Notes under the pieces: generated by a model
Seen by the model: only the letters and a program-made list of their open reading frames with translations
What the model was told of the DNA's origin: nothing
The model's database searches: none
Translations under genes and position numbers: made by a program
NCBI GenBank assembly: GCA_963787285.1
Contig: CAWBCM010000017.1
Span: forward strand, 1 to 64,000
Length of the DNA stretch: 64,000 bases
Direction: 5' to 3'
DNA from: JAHEJN01 sp963787285
GTDB taxonomy: Bacteria; Actinomycetota; Acidimicrobiia; Acidimicrobiales; JAHEJN01
In this document: positions 55,930-64,000 of the stretch, one piece after another
Layout of the letters: each line of letters begins with the position of its first letter
Position numbering within the stretch: position 1 is the stretch's first letter

Positions 55930-56712
55930 ATGACGTCGAGCCGGGGCATGGTCGCGGCAGTGGTCCTGACGGTGGCTTCGTTGGGGGCGGGTTGTTCGGC
56001 GGAGGTCACGTTGCCCGTCGAGAGCTCGGTCGGCACCGAGGTTCCCGAGCCGACCACATCGGTGTCCCCGGAACCCGAGCCGACCACGCCCGCCGCCCTC
56101 CCCACGCCCGCGCCCAGCCCGAGCGGCACCGCACCCAAGCCCACGCTCGAAGTGCCGCCGCCGCAGTCGGTGGGAGCGCTGGGCGAGATTCGCGGTGTGG
56201 CCGAGCTCCCGCCCGGGGATCCGGGCTACGACGCCTTCGTCGAGGTCGGGGACGACCAGGGCCTGATCACCGTGTCGGCGCCCGCCGTGTGGACCGACGT
56301 CGACGGACGACCGTGGTCGGGTGGGGACTTCGTCGATGGCGACGATCTGATCGGACCGGCGTTGAGCGTCTCCACCGACGTTGCGGCGTTCAACGCGGGA
56401 TGGGGGACGCCCGGCGTGTTCATCGGCGCGTCCGACCGGCTCCCCTTCGAGTCGCCCGAGGAGGTCCTGGAGGCGTCGTCGTTCGGTGACGAGTGCGTCC
56501 TCGAGAGCACGCGACCCTACGACGACGGCGTCTACCGCGGTGCCTTCGACCTGTACATCGACTGTGGCGCCGAACGGAGCGTGTTCGTGAACCTCGTGGC
56601 CGAGCCGGCGGACGGGTCCTTCCTCGTCCTCGTGCAACTCGTCGCAGTGAGCGACGCCGACTGGAATGCTCTGGCCACGATCCTCGACACGTTCCTGGCC
56701 GATCTGGCCTAG
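55930..56712 (+). CDS. Lipoprotein of unknown function
   Basis: 260 residues, ATG 55930. A lipoprotein signal ends TVASLGAGCSAE, then a Pro/Thr/Glu-rich linker to about residue 75, then a domain of ~180 residues (GYDAFVEVGDDQGLITVSAPAVWTDVDGRPWSGG, GWGTPGVFIGASDRLP, YDDGVYRGAFDLYIDCGAERSVFVNLVAEP). The fold resembles the small domains seen beside serine proteases or in actinobacterial lipoproteins, but I cannot name it. It may be outside the ligase set, 71 bp after it on the same strand. Confidence 0.75.
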   Translation: MTSSRGMVAAVVLTVASLGAGCSAEVTLPVESSVGTEVPEPTTSVSPEPEPTTPAALPTPAPSPSGTAPKPTLEVPPPQSVGALGEIRGVAELPPGDPGYDAFVEVGDDQGLITVSAPAVWTDVDGRPWSGGDFVDGDDLIGPALSVSTDVAAFNAGWGTPGVFIGASDRLPFESPEEVLEASSFGDECVLESTRPYDDGVYRGAFDLYIDCGAERSVFVNLVAEPADGSFLVLVQLVAVSDADWNALATILDTFLADLA

Positions 56713-56719
56713 CCGTCGG

Positions 56720-57509
56720 TCAGAGCGCGATCGAGGCGCGCAGGCTCGGGGGTATCGGCTCGATTCGGTGTTGGTCGGCCAGGTTCTGCCACCAGTTCTC
56801 GAACTCGACGGCGTCGAGTCGGTTGTGCCAGCCGAGGTTGCGCGACCGGGTGCTCTCGTCGTAGTCGGCGTAGGTGGAGATTCGGAGCTTCTTGGTCAAT
56901 GCAACGCCGGCGTCCATCGTGTGGAGATGGACCAGGAGCAGCTCTTCGTCTCGGGGAAACGAACCGTGCGCCTGGTGGAACCCGTGTTCGTACTCGGACC
57001 GGCCGGGTCACCACGGTCGCCTTGTCGAAGTTGAGCCGTCGGAACCACAGCGACCTCTGGGCCAGGATCGGCCGCGTGAGGTCGATGGGCGCCTCGGTCT
57101 CGCGGTCGTGCCAGAGCTGATAGCCGGTGCAGCGCACGGCGGGGCCGTCGAGGAGGTCGGCGAAGCTCGACAATCCGGCCGGGTGCCAGATGATCTCGTC
57201 GGACTCGGCGAAGATCACCACACGATTCCGGCGGAGCAGTTCGGCCTGGAGCTCCTCGATGCGGCGGGTGTACCACTCGAAGTCGTCGTAGGCCGCGTGA
57301 TCCTCGCGGTGCAGCGTGCACCCGTAGCGATCGCGCACCGCCTCGGCGCTACCGTCGGTGCCGAGATGGTCGAAGACATGCACACGCTCGGCAGGGAAGA
57401 ATCGCCGGTAGTACTCCACCCAGATGGGAAGGAACACCGACTCGTTGCGGGCCATGGTGAACACCGCTGTGCCGGCCGGTCGATCGTTGGGCCCTGACGA
57501 CATGGACAT
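56720..57509 (-). CDS. Glycosyltransferase family 2/92-like protein, one frameshift
   Basis: About 262 residues from ATG 57509 (MSMSSGPNDRPAGTAVFTMARNESVFLPIWVEYYRRFF). The start TMARNE is typical of GT92 or GT2-like proteins that begin with a nucleotide-sugar binding strand; HVFDHLGTDGSAEAVRDRYG and FAESDEIIWHPAGL supply the acidic motif. An extra base near 57003 breaks the frame after ATVVTRP; the rest reads EYEHGFHQAHGSFPRDEELLLVHLHTMD, then ALTKKLRISTYADYDE to the stop at 56720. It would add a sugar to a cell-surface glycan. It diverges from a fucosyltransferase gene. Confidence 0.78.
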
Positions 57510-57578
57510 GAGGAGAGACTTCCACGACTCGACCCCTCGCCGAGGCCACGGCCGCATCGGTCGCCGGTGTCGGTTGCG

Positions 57579-58418
57579 ATGAGGCGCCTCCGCCGATCAC
57601 GCGTCGGCTGCATCTTCCGTGGGCGGCTCGGCAATCAGATGCTGACCACGGCCGCCACCTTGGCCCACGCATGGGATCACGATCTGCGGCCGGTCTTCGG
57701 GTACTGGCAGCGAACCAATATCAGTGCGGTCGAGCACACGGGTTGGAACACCGTGACCCGAGCCTTCCCCCGACTGGCCACCGGTCCCTTCGCCTACTTC
57801 GGCCCGTCGACCTACGTGATCCGCGAGCGCGATCACACACCGACGAACCGACCCCTGCGCCACGTTCCGGGCCACGATCGCATGCTCGACGGGCTGTTCT
57901 CCGACGAGCGGTACTTCGTGCGCCACCGGGCTCGGTTGCTCGACATGTTCCGACTCCCGCCCCGCCGTGCGCAGCCGTTGCGCGAGAAGTACGCGGCGGT
58001 CCTCGACGGCACGACGGTGAGCCTGTCGGTGCGTCGTGGCGAGTACGCCCAGCCCGGACAACAGGTCCTCCGCCGCCTCGATCTCGAACCCGAGTGGTAT
58101 CACCGGGCGCTCGAGCAGATCCCCGAGGTCGATCGCGCCCTGGTGTTCTCCGACGACCCGGAGTGGTGTCGTGAGCACCTGCGCATCGATCTCCCGACGA
58201 CCATCGTGGCGGGCAATCGCGCCGTCGACGACATGATCCTGATGTCGTGGTGTGACCACCACGTGATCCCCAACTCCACCTTCGCCTGGTGGGGGGCTTG
58301 GCTCGACCCCGATCCCTCGGCGGTCGTGGTGCAGCCCGACCGCTGGGTCACCGACTTCGGCCGCGGGCGGCTCGGCGACTGGAACTGCGGGAACCCCACC
58401 GGCTGGGTTCAGCTCTGA
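57579..58418 (+). CDS. Alpha-1,2-fucosyltransferase-like protein (GT11)
   Basis: 279 residues from ATG 57579 (a GTG at 57567 is in frame). GT11 motifs: RGRLGNQMLTTAATLAHAW (GGLGNQ), SLSVRRGEYAQPG in place of the usual HxRRGDY, VFSDDPEWCREHL, and MILMSWCDHHVIPNSTFAWWGAWLDPDP. GT11 enzymes transfer fucose from GDP-fucose in alpha-1,2 linkage to galactose-type acceptors. The start is Arg-rich. With the divergent glycosyltransferase it may decorate the cell surface. No GDP-fucose synthesis genes are in the window. Confidence 0.83.
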   Translation: MRRLRRSRVGCIFRGRLGNQMLTTAATLAHAWDHDLRPVFGYWQRTNISAVEHTGWNTVTRAFPRLATGPFAYFGPSTYVIRERDHTPTNRPLRHVPGHDRMLDGLFSDERYFVRHRARLLDMFRLPPRRAQPLREKYAAVLDGTTVSLSVRRGEYAQPGQQVLRRLDLEPEWYHRALEQIPEVDRALVFSDDPEWCREHLRIDLPTTIVAGNRAVDDMILMSWCDHHVIPNSTFAWWGAWLDPDPSAVVVQPDRWVTDFGRGRLGDWNCGNPTGWVQL

Positions 58419-58458
58419 GCGTCGCGCCCTGCGAGGCGTGCGGTCGGTGACGATGTCA

Positions 58459-58983
58459 TCAGGGTGAGATCGGCCGCCTGGCGCTGGCCGCCATGGGGTT
58501 GCCGTCGGCACCGAAGGCGATGACCGACCACGTCATGCCGTTCGAAACGGCTGGTCCGAGGGCATCTTCGTCGAGCTTCGGTGCGCCCCCGACCGGGACC
58601 GAGGTGTCGGAGGTGCGCCAGCCCCAGTAGATCTTCTCGGCGGGGGAGAACAGGGCCACGATGTAGTAGTCGGCTCCCTCGATCGATGCCCACTCGAGCA
58701 CCGGCCTCCGTCCGCCGCCCTGCGTCTCGGTGGTCTGCTCGAGTCCGGGAAGATCCAGATCGGCGGCGAACGCCGGGAAGTCGACGGAGGGGGTGGCGGC
58801 AGCAGTCGGCGTTGGCGCAGCGGCGGTGTCGGCGGCCGGGGCCGTGGCCGTGGGAGTCGCCTCGGTAGGTGTGGTCGCGCTCGGAGTCGGTGGCGTCGTC
58901 GTGGCCGGCAACTCCGTGTCGTTCCCGCCGCAGCCCCAGCCGAAGACCGCAAGAGCGAGGAGAAGAGGGATCAGTCGTCTCAT
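58459..58983 (-). CDS. Lipoprotein with a fibronectin III-like domain
   Basis: 174 residues from ATG 58983 (MRRLIPLLLALAVFGWGCGG). The signal peptide ends FGWGC. A Thr/Pro/Ala-rich linker (about 25-75) leads to one domain: VLEWASIEGADYYIVALFSP, WGWRTSDTSVPVGG and GMTWSVIAFGADGNPMAAS, a pattern like Fn3 or similar carbohydrate-associated beta sandwiches. Its start overlaps the stop of the gene upstream (GGATGAG), so the two are coupled. Likely a surface protein of unknown function. Confidence 0.8.
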   Translation of the reverse strand: MRRLIPLLLALAVFGWGCGGNDTELPATTTPPTPSATTPTEATPTATAPAADTAAAPTPTAAATPSVDFPAFAADLDLPGLEQTTETQGGGRRPVLEWASIEGADYYIVALFSPAEKIYWGWRTSDTSVPVGGAPKLDEDALGPAVSNGMTWSVIAFGADGNPMAASARRPISP

Positions 58984-60105
58984 CCGGCCCCTCCCAGCAG
59001 GCTGATCACGATGGCGAGCGAGGACGTCGTCACCCTCCTGCGCGTCGGGATGGTCGGCGGCTGCCCGGGCATCGCTTTGCATGCGCTGCTCCATGAAGTC
59101 GGCGCCCTCGGCGTTCACCGCGCCCTCGCCGATCGCCCCGCCACTCGACAGAATCGCCACGAGCTGGACGAGATCGCGGAGGTCGACCTTGCCGTCGGCG
59201 AGGATCTGGTTGTCCATGGTGAGATTACCGAGCGTGAGCATCATGTTCGTCAGGGCGTTGACGTACTCCGCGATGACGTCGTCGCCGAACTGGGCCCGTT
59301 CACACAGCGTCAGGTTGTTCAGTTGATTGACGAGGACCACGGCCCTCGTCACGAGATCCCAGACCGTGTCCCAGGGGACCACGGGCACCCCTTGAATTTG
59401 GGGCTGTAGCCACACCGTCTCCATCTGCTGTCGAAGGGCGACGATCTCCGGGATCACCTCCTCGATCTGCTCGCGGGCCTCCTGGTCGTCATCGGGCGGT
59501 AGGAGCAGGGCGTGCCAGTTTCCGGCGAAGGTGGGGGAGAACTGCTCGGCTCCGAGCATCGTGTTCCACGACATGATCCACTCACCCCACGCGTCGTTGC
59601 ACAGAATGCCCGACACTTGCAGCGCAATGGGACCGAAGGGGTCGGAGGCCTCGATCGGCATGCTGAAGCCGGCGTCGGCCTCGATGAAGGTGCCGGTCGA
59701 CTGGATCGTGGATGCGCCCAGGTTGAGCTCGCTTCGGGTGCCGGTGATGGGGCCCGCAGCCGAGTGCAGCAGGCCGACCTCCCCGTTGAGTTGTCCAGCA
59801 GGCGTGGCGAAGGTGAGAGTCCATCCCGTCACACCGTCGGTGAGCTCCCATTGACCGGTGGTGGAGCCCGAGAGCGGAACCTGCATCGCGAGGTCGACGG
59901 CGAAGGTGCCGTTGATGGTGATCTTGCCGCCGGCGGCAGTCGCCTCGGTTCGGCCGCCGGCCTCGGCGGAGCCCGTCCAACCACCGGGGGTCAGCTCGTC
60001 GAAGCCATCGACTCCGGCTCCGGCCGGCGGCACGAGCGTTGCCGTCAGAGCAAAGGCCGGCACCAGAAGGCCCAATCGAAACCACGACCGCCCGACATTC
60101 CGCAT
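58980..60105 (-). CDS. Secreted protein, possible frameshift near its end
   Basis: About 374 residues from ATG 60105 (MRNVGRSWFRLGLLVPAFALTATLVPPAGAG), a Sec signal peptide with cleavage after Ala-Gly-Ala. The mature part has beta-rich segments (ELTPGGWTGSAEAGGRTEATAAGG, WELTDGVTGWTLTFATPAGQLNGEVGLLHSAAG), one Cys, a helical region (EQIEEVIPEIVALRQQMETVWLQ) and a short acidic repeat ILADGKVDLRDLVQLVAILSS that looks like half of a dockerin or EF-hand. An indel near 59060 changes the C-terminus; restored, it ends in a hydrophobic segment SSLAIVISLLGG, overlapping the lipoprotein start. I do not recognise the family. Confidence 0.7.
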
Positions 60106-60166
60106 GGAGGAACAGTAATGGGTGTTCCGTGTGGCCGCTCGGGGAGCGAGGCCAACACGATTCACG

Positions 60167-60823
60167 CTAGTCGTAGGTGTTCCATCCGGCGGCGCCGCCT
60201 CTGCTCGGTCGGGCGCGGCCGGGAACCCGCCGGGGCTCTCGATGTCGGGTCGTCGTGGGTTCGTATCTGGGGTGGCCGCTCAGGACGACGCGGACGATCT
60301 CCTCGAGGTGGTTCGCGACGTCTTCGGCAGGGAGGATCTCGATGGGACGCCACAGGCCACCGGTCGCGGCGATGGCGGCGATGGTTGCGGCGCCGGTCGG
60401 TTCGGGACCGGTGATCGCTCGGCGGAGTCGCTGCGTGGCCCGATCCAGGCGCTCGCCGAACGCTTCGTGCGTGGCCAGGTAGGTGTCCCGACGGATCAGA
60501 ACGGCGACGTCACGGTGCGCCAAGACGACCGCCACGAAGTCGGTCACCAGTCGTTCGACGCCCTCGGGCCACATCGGTTCGGCGGGGTGGGTCGCCATCG
60601 TGCGTTCGAGCTCGTCGAGGAACCCATCGGCGAGCGTGTGCAGGAGATCGTCGGTGGTGGCGAAGTGGTACCGCACCGCGGTCGAGGTCATGGCCACCGC
60701 TCGGGCGATGTCGGTCGGGGTGACGTTGAGAACGCCATCGGTGCCGTAGAGCCGCAGTGCCGCGGCGAGCACCTCGGGTCGGCGACTCGGGCGGCCCGCT
60801 GATCGCACTCCGGGAGCGTTCAC
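60167..60823 (-). CDS. TetR-family transcriptional regulator
   Basis: 218 residues from GTG 60823 (VNAPGVRSAGRPSRRPEVLAAALRLYGTDG). HTH: VTPTDIARAVAMTSTAVRYHFATTDDLLHTLADGFL. The larger C-terminal ligand domain has no clear family mark, and the last 40 residues are basic and low complexity. It faces an anchored protein gene at 60975 across 151 bp that contain a strong operator-like palindrome, so it most likely represses itself and that gene. An inducer cannot be guessed. Confidence 0.87.
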   Translation of the reverse strand: MNAPGVRSAGRPSRRPEVLAAALRLYGTDGVLNVTPTDIARAVAMTSTAVRYHFATTDDLLHTLADGFLDELERTMATHPAEPMWPEGVERLVTDFVAVVLAHRDVAVLIRRDTYLATHEAFGERLDRATQRLRRAITGPEPTGAATIAAIAATGGLWRPIEILPAEDVANHLEEIVRVVLSGHPRYEPTTTRHREPRRVPGRARPSRGGAAGWNTYD

Positions 60824-60876
60824 TTTCGACACCCTATGACGGAAACTTGATTGGGACAAACTATCACCGCCGATAA

Positions 60877-60896
60877 AACTTGATTCGAATGAAGTT
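60877..60896. promoter_or_regulatory. Probable TetR operator (20-bp near-perfect palindrome)
   Basis: AACTTGATTCGAATGAAGTT: 9 of 10 positions in each arm are symmetric. A second copy of the left half, AAACTTGATT, starts 33 bp upstream at 60843-60852 (the first starts at 60876), about three helical turns away. It lies 54 bp from the TetR start and 78 bp from the plus-strand start, ideal for control of both. A different inverted repeat, GATCTCGTGAGATC, is at 60906-60919. Confidence 0.65.
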
Positions 60897-60974
60897 AAGC
60901 CGCACGATCTCGTGAGATCCCGCGAACGCAGGGATCCCGCACTGCAGGTTGCAGCGCCGCGACCGGAGGTCGCC

Positions 60975-61580
60975 ATGAGTCTCGAAGTACCGCCAGCCAT
61001 CTCGACGGACCGCCTGCCCGAGCCCATTCCCACGCCGCCCATGCCTCCGGAGAACACCACGATTCGCCGCGCGATCCGAGTGGTCCTCGCTGCGATGGGC
61101 TTCGTACTCCTGAGTGCCGTTCTGGCGGTCGCCGCCCTGGTCTTCGGCGGTTCCAGCGACGACGGCGTCGAGACCAGGGCCGCCGAGCAGACCACGGCGC
61201 CCGTTTCGGCCGCTCCCGTCGAGCGGCCCGCCGTCGACTCCACCTCCGCATCGGCCACCATCGATGATCCGGCTGCGCTGCTCTTGGCCTTCGGCGAGGC
61301 GTGGCGCACCGCGAACTGGGCGCAGATGCAGACCCTGGCAACCCCGGGTGTCGTCGCCACCGCACAGGAGTGGTTCAGCGAGGACGGCTACCCCAGCATC
61401 ACCACCGACAACATGCAGGCCGTCCTCGACACCTGCATGGCCGTCGGCAGCGGTGGCGTGCAGTGCCAGTTCATCTACGCACCGCCCGAGGGCTACGGGC
61501 TGATATTCGACGCCACCTACACGGAGGGCGCGGCCGGCCTGATGCTGAGCCAGCTCAGCTTCGGCGGCGACGCCGGCTGA
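60975..61580 (+). CDS. Membrane-anchored hypothetical protein
   Basis: 201 residues from ATG 60975, behind GGAGG 6 bp upstream. A Pro-rich cytoplasmic head (PAISTDRLPEPIPTPPMPP) leads to one TM helix (about 40-63), then an Ala/Thr-rich spacer and an extracytoplasmic domain of about 110 residues with two Cys (VLDTCMAVGSGGVQCQF). The residues DPAALLLAFGEAWRTANWAQMQTLATPGVVATAQEWF resemble lumazine-like or NTF2-like small folds in actinobacterial envelope proteins. The TetR gene diverges from it. Function unknown. Confidence 0.75.
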   Translation: MSLEVPPAISTDRLPEPIPTPPMPPENTTIRRAIRVVLAAMGFVLLSAVLAVAALVFGGSSDDGVETRAAEQTTAPVSAAPVERPAVDSTSASATIDDPAALLLAFGEAWRTANWAQMQTLATPGVVATAQEWFSEDGYPSITTDNMQAVLDTCMAVGSGGVQCQFIYAPPEGYGLIFDATYTEGAAGLMLSQLSFGGDAG

Positions 61581-61675
61581 CAACCACGTCGTACCCGGCT
61601 CTTTCCCCGACGCGAACGGACACAACCCCGTCTGCCGAACGGTCGGAGCCGATCCCCGCCACTAAGGTCGGCCGG

Positions 61676-63271
61676 GTGCGACTTCGCCGCAACCTGATGG
61701 GCGGGCTGATGGCCGCCATGGTTGCCGCGACCCTGATCTCCGTCGGGCCCGACCCCGTCGGCGCGGTGAACGCGAGCCGCTGGTACTTCACCGACAGCCT
61801 CGCCGGAGGACCCGCACAGTTCGAGGTCGACTTCGGGCCGATGCACGGCGCCGACTTCTTCGTCGGCGACTGGAACGGCGACGGCACCGATGACATCGCC
61901 CATCGGAGGGGCAAGGTCATCACCCTTCTCGACATCCCGACCGGCAACACGGCGCAGATCGCATTCGGCAAGGCAGGCGACGAGATCTTCGTCGGTGACT
62001 TCGACGGTGACGGCGTCGACACGTTCGCAGTGCGGCGAGGCAATGTGTTCCTCATCAAGAACCGGGTGGCGTCGGGTCCCGCCGATTTCGCCATCGGGTT
62101 CGGCAAGGCCACCGACGAGGTGCATGTGGGCGACTTCGACGGTGACGGGGTCGACACGTTCGCGGTCCGCCGTGGCAACGTCTACTTCGTGCGCAACTCC
62201 GTCACCACCGGCGTGGCCGACGGTGTGTTCGGCTACGGCAGAGCAGGCGACCAGGTACAGGTCGGCGACTGGGACGGCGATGGCCGCGACACGTTCGCGG
62301 TGCGGCGCGACAAGCTCGTCTATGTCCGCAACGACTTCGCCACCGCACCGGCCGAGTTCTCCTTCGCGTTCGGCAAAGCCGCCGACGAGCTCCACCCTGG
62401 CGACTGGGACGGCGACGGCCGCGACACGTTCGCAGTGCGACGCTTCGACCCGCTGGTCACGTCGATCCGCGCCGCGTTCATGTACCCCTGGTTCCCGTTC
62501 GCGTGGCTCCAGGGCTTCTCCCCGTTCACGAACTACACGCCCACGCTGGGTCTCTACAACTCCTCCGACGAGGCCACGATCCGCACCCAGCTCGACCTGG
62601 CCGGCCGCGCCCACATCGACGCGTTCATCACCTCGTGGTGGGGCCCCGGCCATCACACCGACGATCCGCTCCCGACCTTGCTCGCCACGACGGTGGCCCC
62701 CGATTCGCCCAACCCCGACATGAAGTGGGCCATCTACTACGAGGCCGAGGGCTACGGCGACCCCACGGCTGCGGAGATCAGCGCCGACCTCGACTACCTG
62801 GCCTCGAGGTACTTCAGCCACCCCGCTTATCTGCGAGTCGACGGTGACCCGGTGGTCTTCGTGTACAGCGACGGCGGCGACGGAGCCGACATGACCCAGC
62901 GATGGCGTGATGCCGAGACAGCCTTCGGCTCCGGCCTCTACACGGCGCTCAAGGTGTTCTCGGGTTACCGCGACGTGGCCGACCAGCCCGACTCATGGCA
63001 CTACTACGGACCGGCCGAGCAGTACGTGGACCTGTACCCGTACTCGGTGAGCATCTCGCCGGGGTTCTGGCTGGCGGGCCAGCCCCCACGGCTCGACCGC
63101 TCGCCCAGCCGGTTCAACAACGAAGTGCAGACCATGAACGACTCCAATGCGGCCTGGCAGCTCATCACCACGTGGAACGAATGGGGCGAAGGCACCTCGG
63201 TCGAACCGGCGGTCGAGTTCGGCACCACCTACATCGACATTCTCGCCGCGAACCCGCCACCGGTGGGGTGA
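61676..63271 (+). CDS. Secreted VCBS-repeat protein with GH99-like glycosidase domain
   Basis: 531 residues from GTG 61676 (VRLRRNLMGGLMAAMVAATLISVG), a Sec signal peptide. Residues about 35-260 hold five tandem repeats with calcium-binding DxDxDG cores: GDWNGDGTDD, GDFDGDGVDT, GDFDGDGVDT, GDWDGDGRDT and GDWDGDGRDT, spaced about 40-48 residues. The rest is a glycoside hydrolase family 99/71-like barrel (AFMYPWFPFAW, AGRAHIDAFITSWWGPGHHTDDPL, KWAIYYEAEGYGDP, DGDPVVFVYSDGGDG, TWNEWGEGTSVEPA). GH99 enzymes are endo-alpha-mannosidases or mannanases. The calcium propeller probably binds glycan or a surface. The specificity is inferred only from fold-like motifs. Confidence 0.8.
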   Translation: MRLRRNLMGGLMAAMVAATLISVGPDPVGAVNASRWYFTDSLAGGPAQFEVDFGPMHGADFFVGDWNGDGTDDIAHRRGKVITLLDIPTGNTAQIAFGKAGDEIFVGDFDGDGVDTFAVRRGNVFLIKNRVASGPADFAIGFGKATDEVHVGDFDGDGVDTFAVRRGNVYFVRNSVTTGVADGVFGYGRAGDQVQVGDWDGDGRDTFAVRRDKLVYVRNDFATAPAEFSFAFGKAADELHPGDWDGDGRDTFAVRRFDPLVTSIRAAFMYPWFPFAWLQGFSPFTNYTPTLGLYNSSDEATIRTQLDLAGRAHIDAFITSWWGPGHHTDDPLPTLLATTVAPDSPNPDMKWAIYYEAEGYGDPTAAEISADLDYLASRYFSHPAYLRVDGDPVVFVYSDGGDGADMTQRWRDAETAFGSGLYTALKVFSGYRDVADQPDSWHYYGPAEQYVDLYPYSVSISPGFWLAGQPPRLDRSPSRFNNEVQTMNDSNAAWQLITTWNEWGEGTSVEPAVEFGTTYIDILAANPPPVG

Positions 63272-63302
63272 GCCGGCTGAGGCAGACTCCGCTCCTGTGC
63301 GG

Positions 63303-63921
63303 TCAACCCATCATGGAGCGGAGTGCGGCCACCGCCGCAGCACGATTGTCGACCGCGAGCACGCGGAACACCGTCTCCAGGTGCTTCTTGACGGTGCCCT
63401 CGGACATGCCGAGCTCGCGGGCGAGCTGGGAATTGGTGCCACCGGTTCGGGCCAGGGCGATCGCCACGTCGGTCTGCCTCGGCGTGAGGCCGACGTCGAC
63501 GAGCGGCGCGGCCTCGGCCGACTCGTCGGCGACCCGACGCATCAGCACGACGGTGGGTCCGAGTTTCACCGGGTGCACGACACAACGCCAACGGGCGTTC
63601 CCGATGGTGACGTCGTGGGTTCCCGTAGAACCGAGGCAATCGGTCGCGACAGAGACGGCTTTGCCGAGCAGGTCGGCGCCATCGGGGCGACCGTACTGAT
63701 CGCGGACAGGCTGGAGCCCGGTGCGCTTCCCGTTCCGACCGACCTCGTCGGCGTCCCGGAGCCGAGCACGGCCGGAACCGTCTTCTTCGCGGCGAGCGGC
63801 ACCGACGACTTCCAGTTCTTGCTCGACCGGTCAATCGGGTCGGATCCTCCAGATCAAGTGCGGCGAGTTGCTGGTGGTCGAGTCCCGAGCCGGGGAACGA
63901 CGCCACGGTGTCCAGCGGCAT
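63303..63921 (-). CDS. LuxR-type DNA-binding regulator, one frameshift
   Basis: About 206 residues. The C-terminal HTH is clear: VGLTPRQTDVAIALARTGGTNSQLARELGMSEGTVKKHLETVFRVL (GerE/LuxR type). The start (MPLDTVASFPGSGLDHQQLAALD) is in another frame; a missing or extra base near 63830 joins TRLTG to QELEVVGAARREEDGSGRARL, then VRDQYGRPDGADLLGKAVSVATDCLG and IGNARWRCVVHPVKLGPTVVLMRRV. The N-terminal ~100 residues look like a PAS-like sensor. It lacks the receiver domain of a response regulator. The regulated genes are unknown; the GH99-like gene is convergent to it, 31 bp away. Confidence 0.75.
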
Positions 63922-64000
63922 CGTGCCGCGTACCGCACCCCTAGTAGGGCCACCTGACCCGGGGACGGCCCGCCCTGATCCCGAGGTGGATGAATCCCTT
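63922..64000. other. Short terminal intergenic stretch
   Basis: GC-rich non-coding bases up to the window edge. I see no gene, RNA or repeat in it. Confidence 0.6.

Noticed and set aside
58980..60105. Complete dockerin domain in the secreted protein
   Set aside because: Only one weak half-motif (ILADGKVDLRDLVQLV) is seen; a dockerin needs two.
58459..60165. One large protein spanning the secreted protein and the lipoprotein
   Set aside because: The lipoprotein has its own ATG, signal peptide and lipobox; the run-on is caused by a frame change near 59060.
61850..62440. Repeated DNA that could be a mobile or satellite repeat
   Set aside because: Explained by five protein-level VCBS repeats with codon drift.

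Overview
The window is chimeric. Bases 1 to about 3165 are AT-rich, intron-containing eukaryotic DNA: a CHD-type chromatin remodeller with two chromodomains and an SNF2 helicase, cut at both ends. At about 3165-3168 the composition switches within a few bases to GC-rich bacterial DNA in the middle of a truncated proS. Nothing at the joint (no repeat, mobile element or tRNA) supports natural integration, so an assembly or amplification chimera is the simplest reading. From 3168 to 64000 the sequence looks like one actinobacterial chromosome: very high GC, many GTG starts, lipoproteins with Pro/Thr linkers, and an actinobacterial-type HNH/DUF222 gene. An Acidimicrobiia-like marine or freshwater actinobacterium is my inference, not proven.

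Layout of the bacterial part. 3.2-8 kb: proS, a GlcF-type Fe-S protein and an MMPL/RND exporter (minus). 8-12 kb: FAH-family hydrolase, Bcr/CflA transporter, Ldh2 dehydrogenase, family 2 glycosyltransferase (plus). 12.2-18.2 kb: guanidinobutyrase/agmatinase, yaaA and class III aminotransferase (plus) facing an amidase plus flavin amine monooxygenase pair (minus). Together these can encode an arginine 2-monooxygenase route to GABA; the last pair alone could be an IaaM/IaaH auxin module. 18.2-26 kb: a ZnuA-type lipoprotein behind a Zur/Fur-like palindrome, an acyl-CoA-dehydrogenase-fold flavoprotein, and a six-gene minus-strand unit (LIV-type ABC transporter plus RutB). 26-33.8 kb: ThDP enzyme, MscS channel, two SDRs, BrkB/YihY protein, FMN reductase and a frameshifted DUF222/HNH gene. 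33.9-45.1 kb: a long minus-strand array that starts with form I CO dehydrogenase (coxM-S-L), continues with xdhC-YHS, a MobA-like nucleotidyltransferase, MoxR ATPase, VWA protein and ABC-2 exporter, and ends with a cell-wall amidase and an indoleamine 2,3-dioxygenase. A LysR gene diverges from it across a perfect inverted repeat. 47-55.9 kb: a GCS2-CBS ligase, two esterases and four ATP-grasp ligases, the best candidate here for an undescribed biosynthetic system. 55.9-64 kb: lipoproteins, two surface glycosyltransferases, a TetR gene with a clear operator, a VCBS-repeat GH99-like secreted protein and a LuxR-type regulator.

Quality. Genes from 3.7 to 31.6 kb are all open, but at least about 20 one-base frameshifts, nearly all insertions in short homopolymers, fall in genes between 32 and 64 kb, and more in the eukaryotic part. 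Where the shifts restore a conserved protein I treat the gene as real and give the span across the shift. Such shifts are more likely sequencing errors than pseudogenes.
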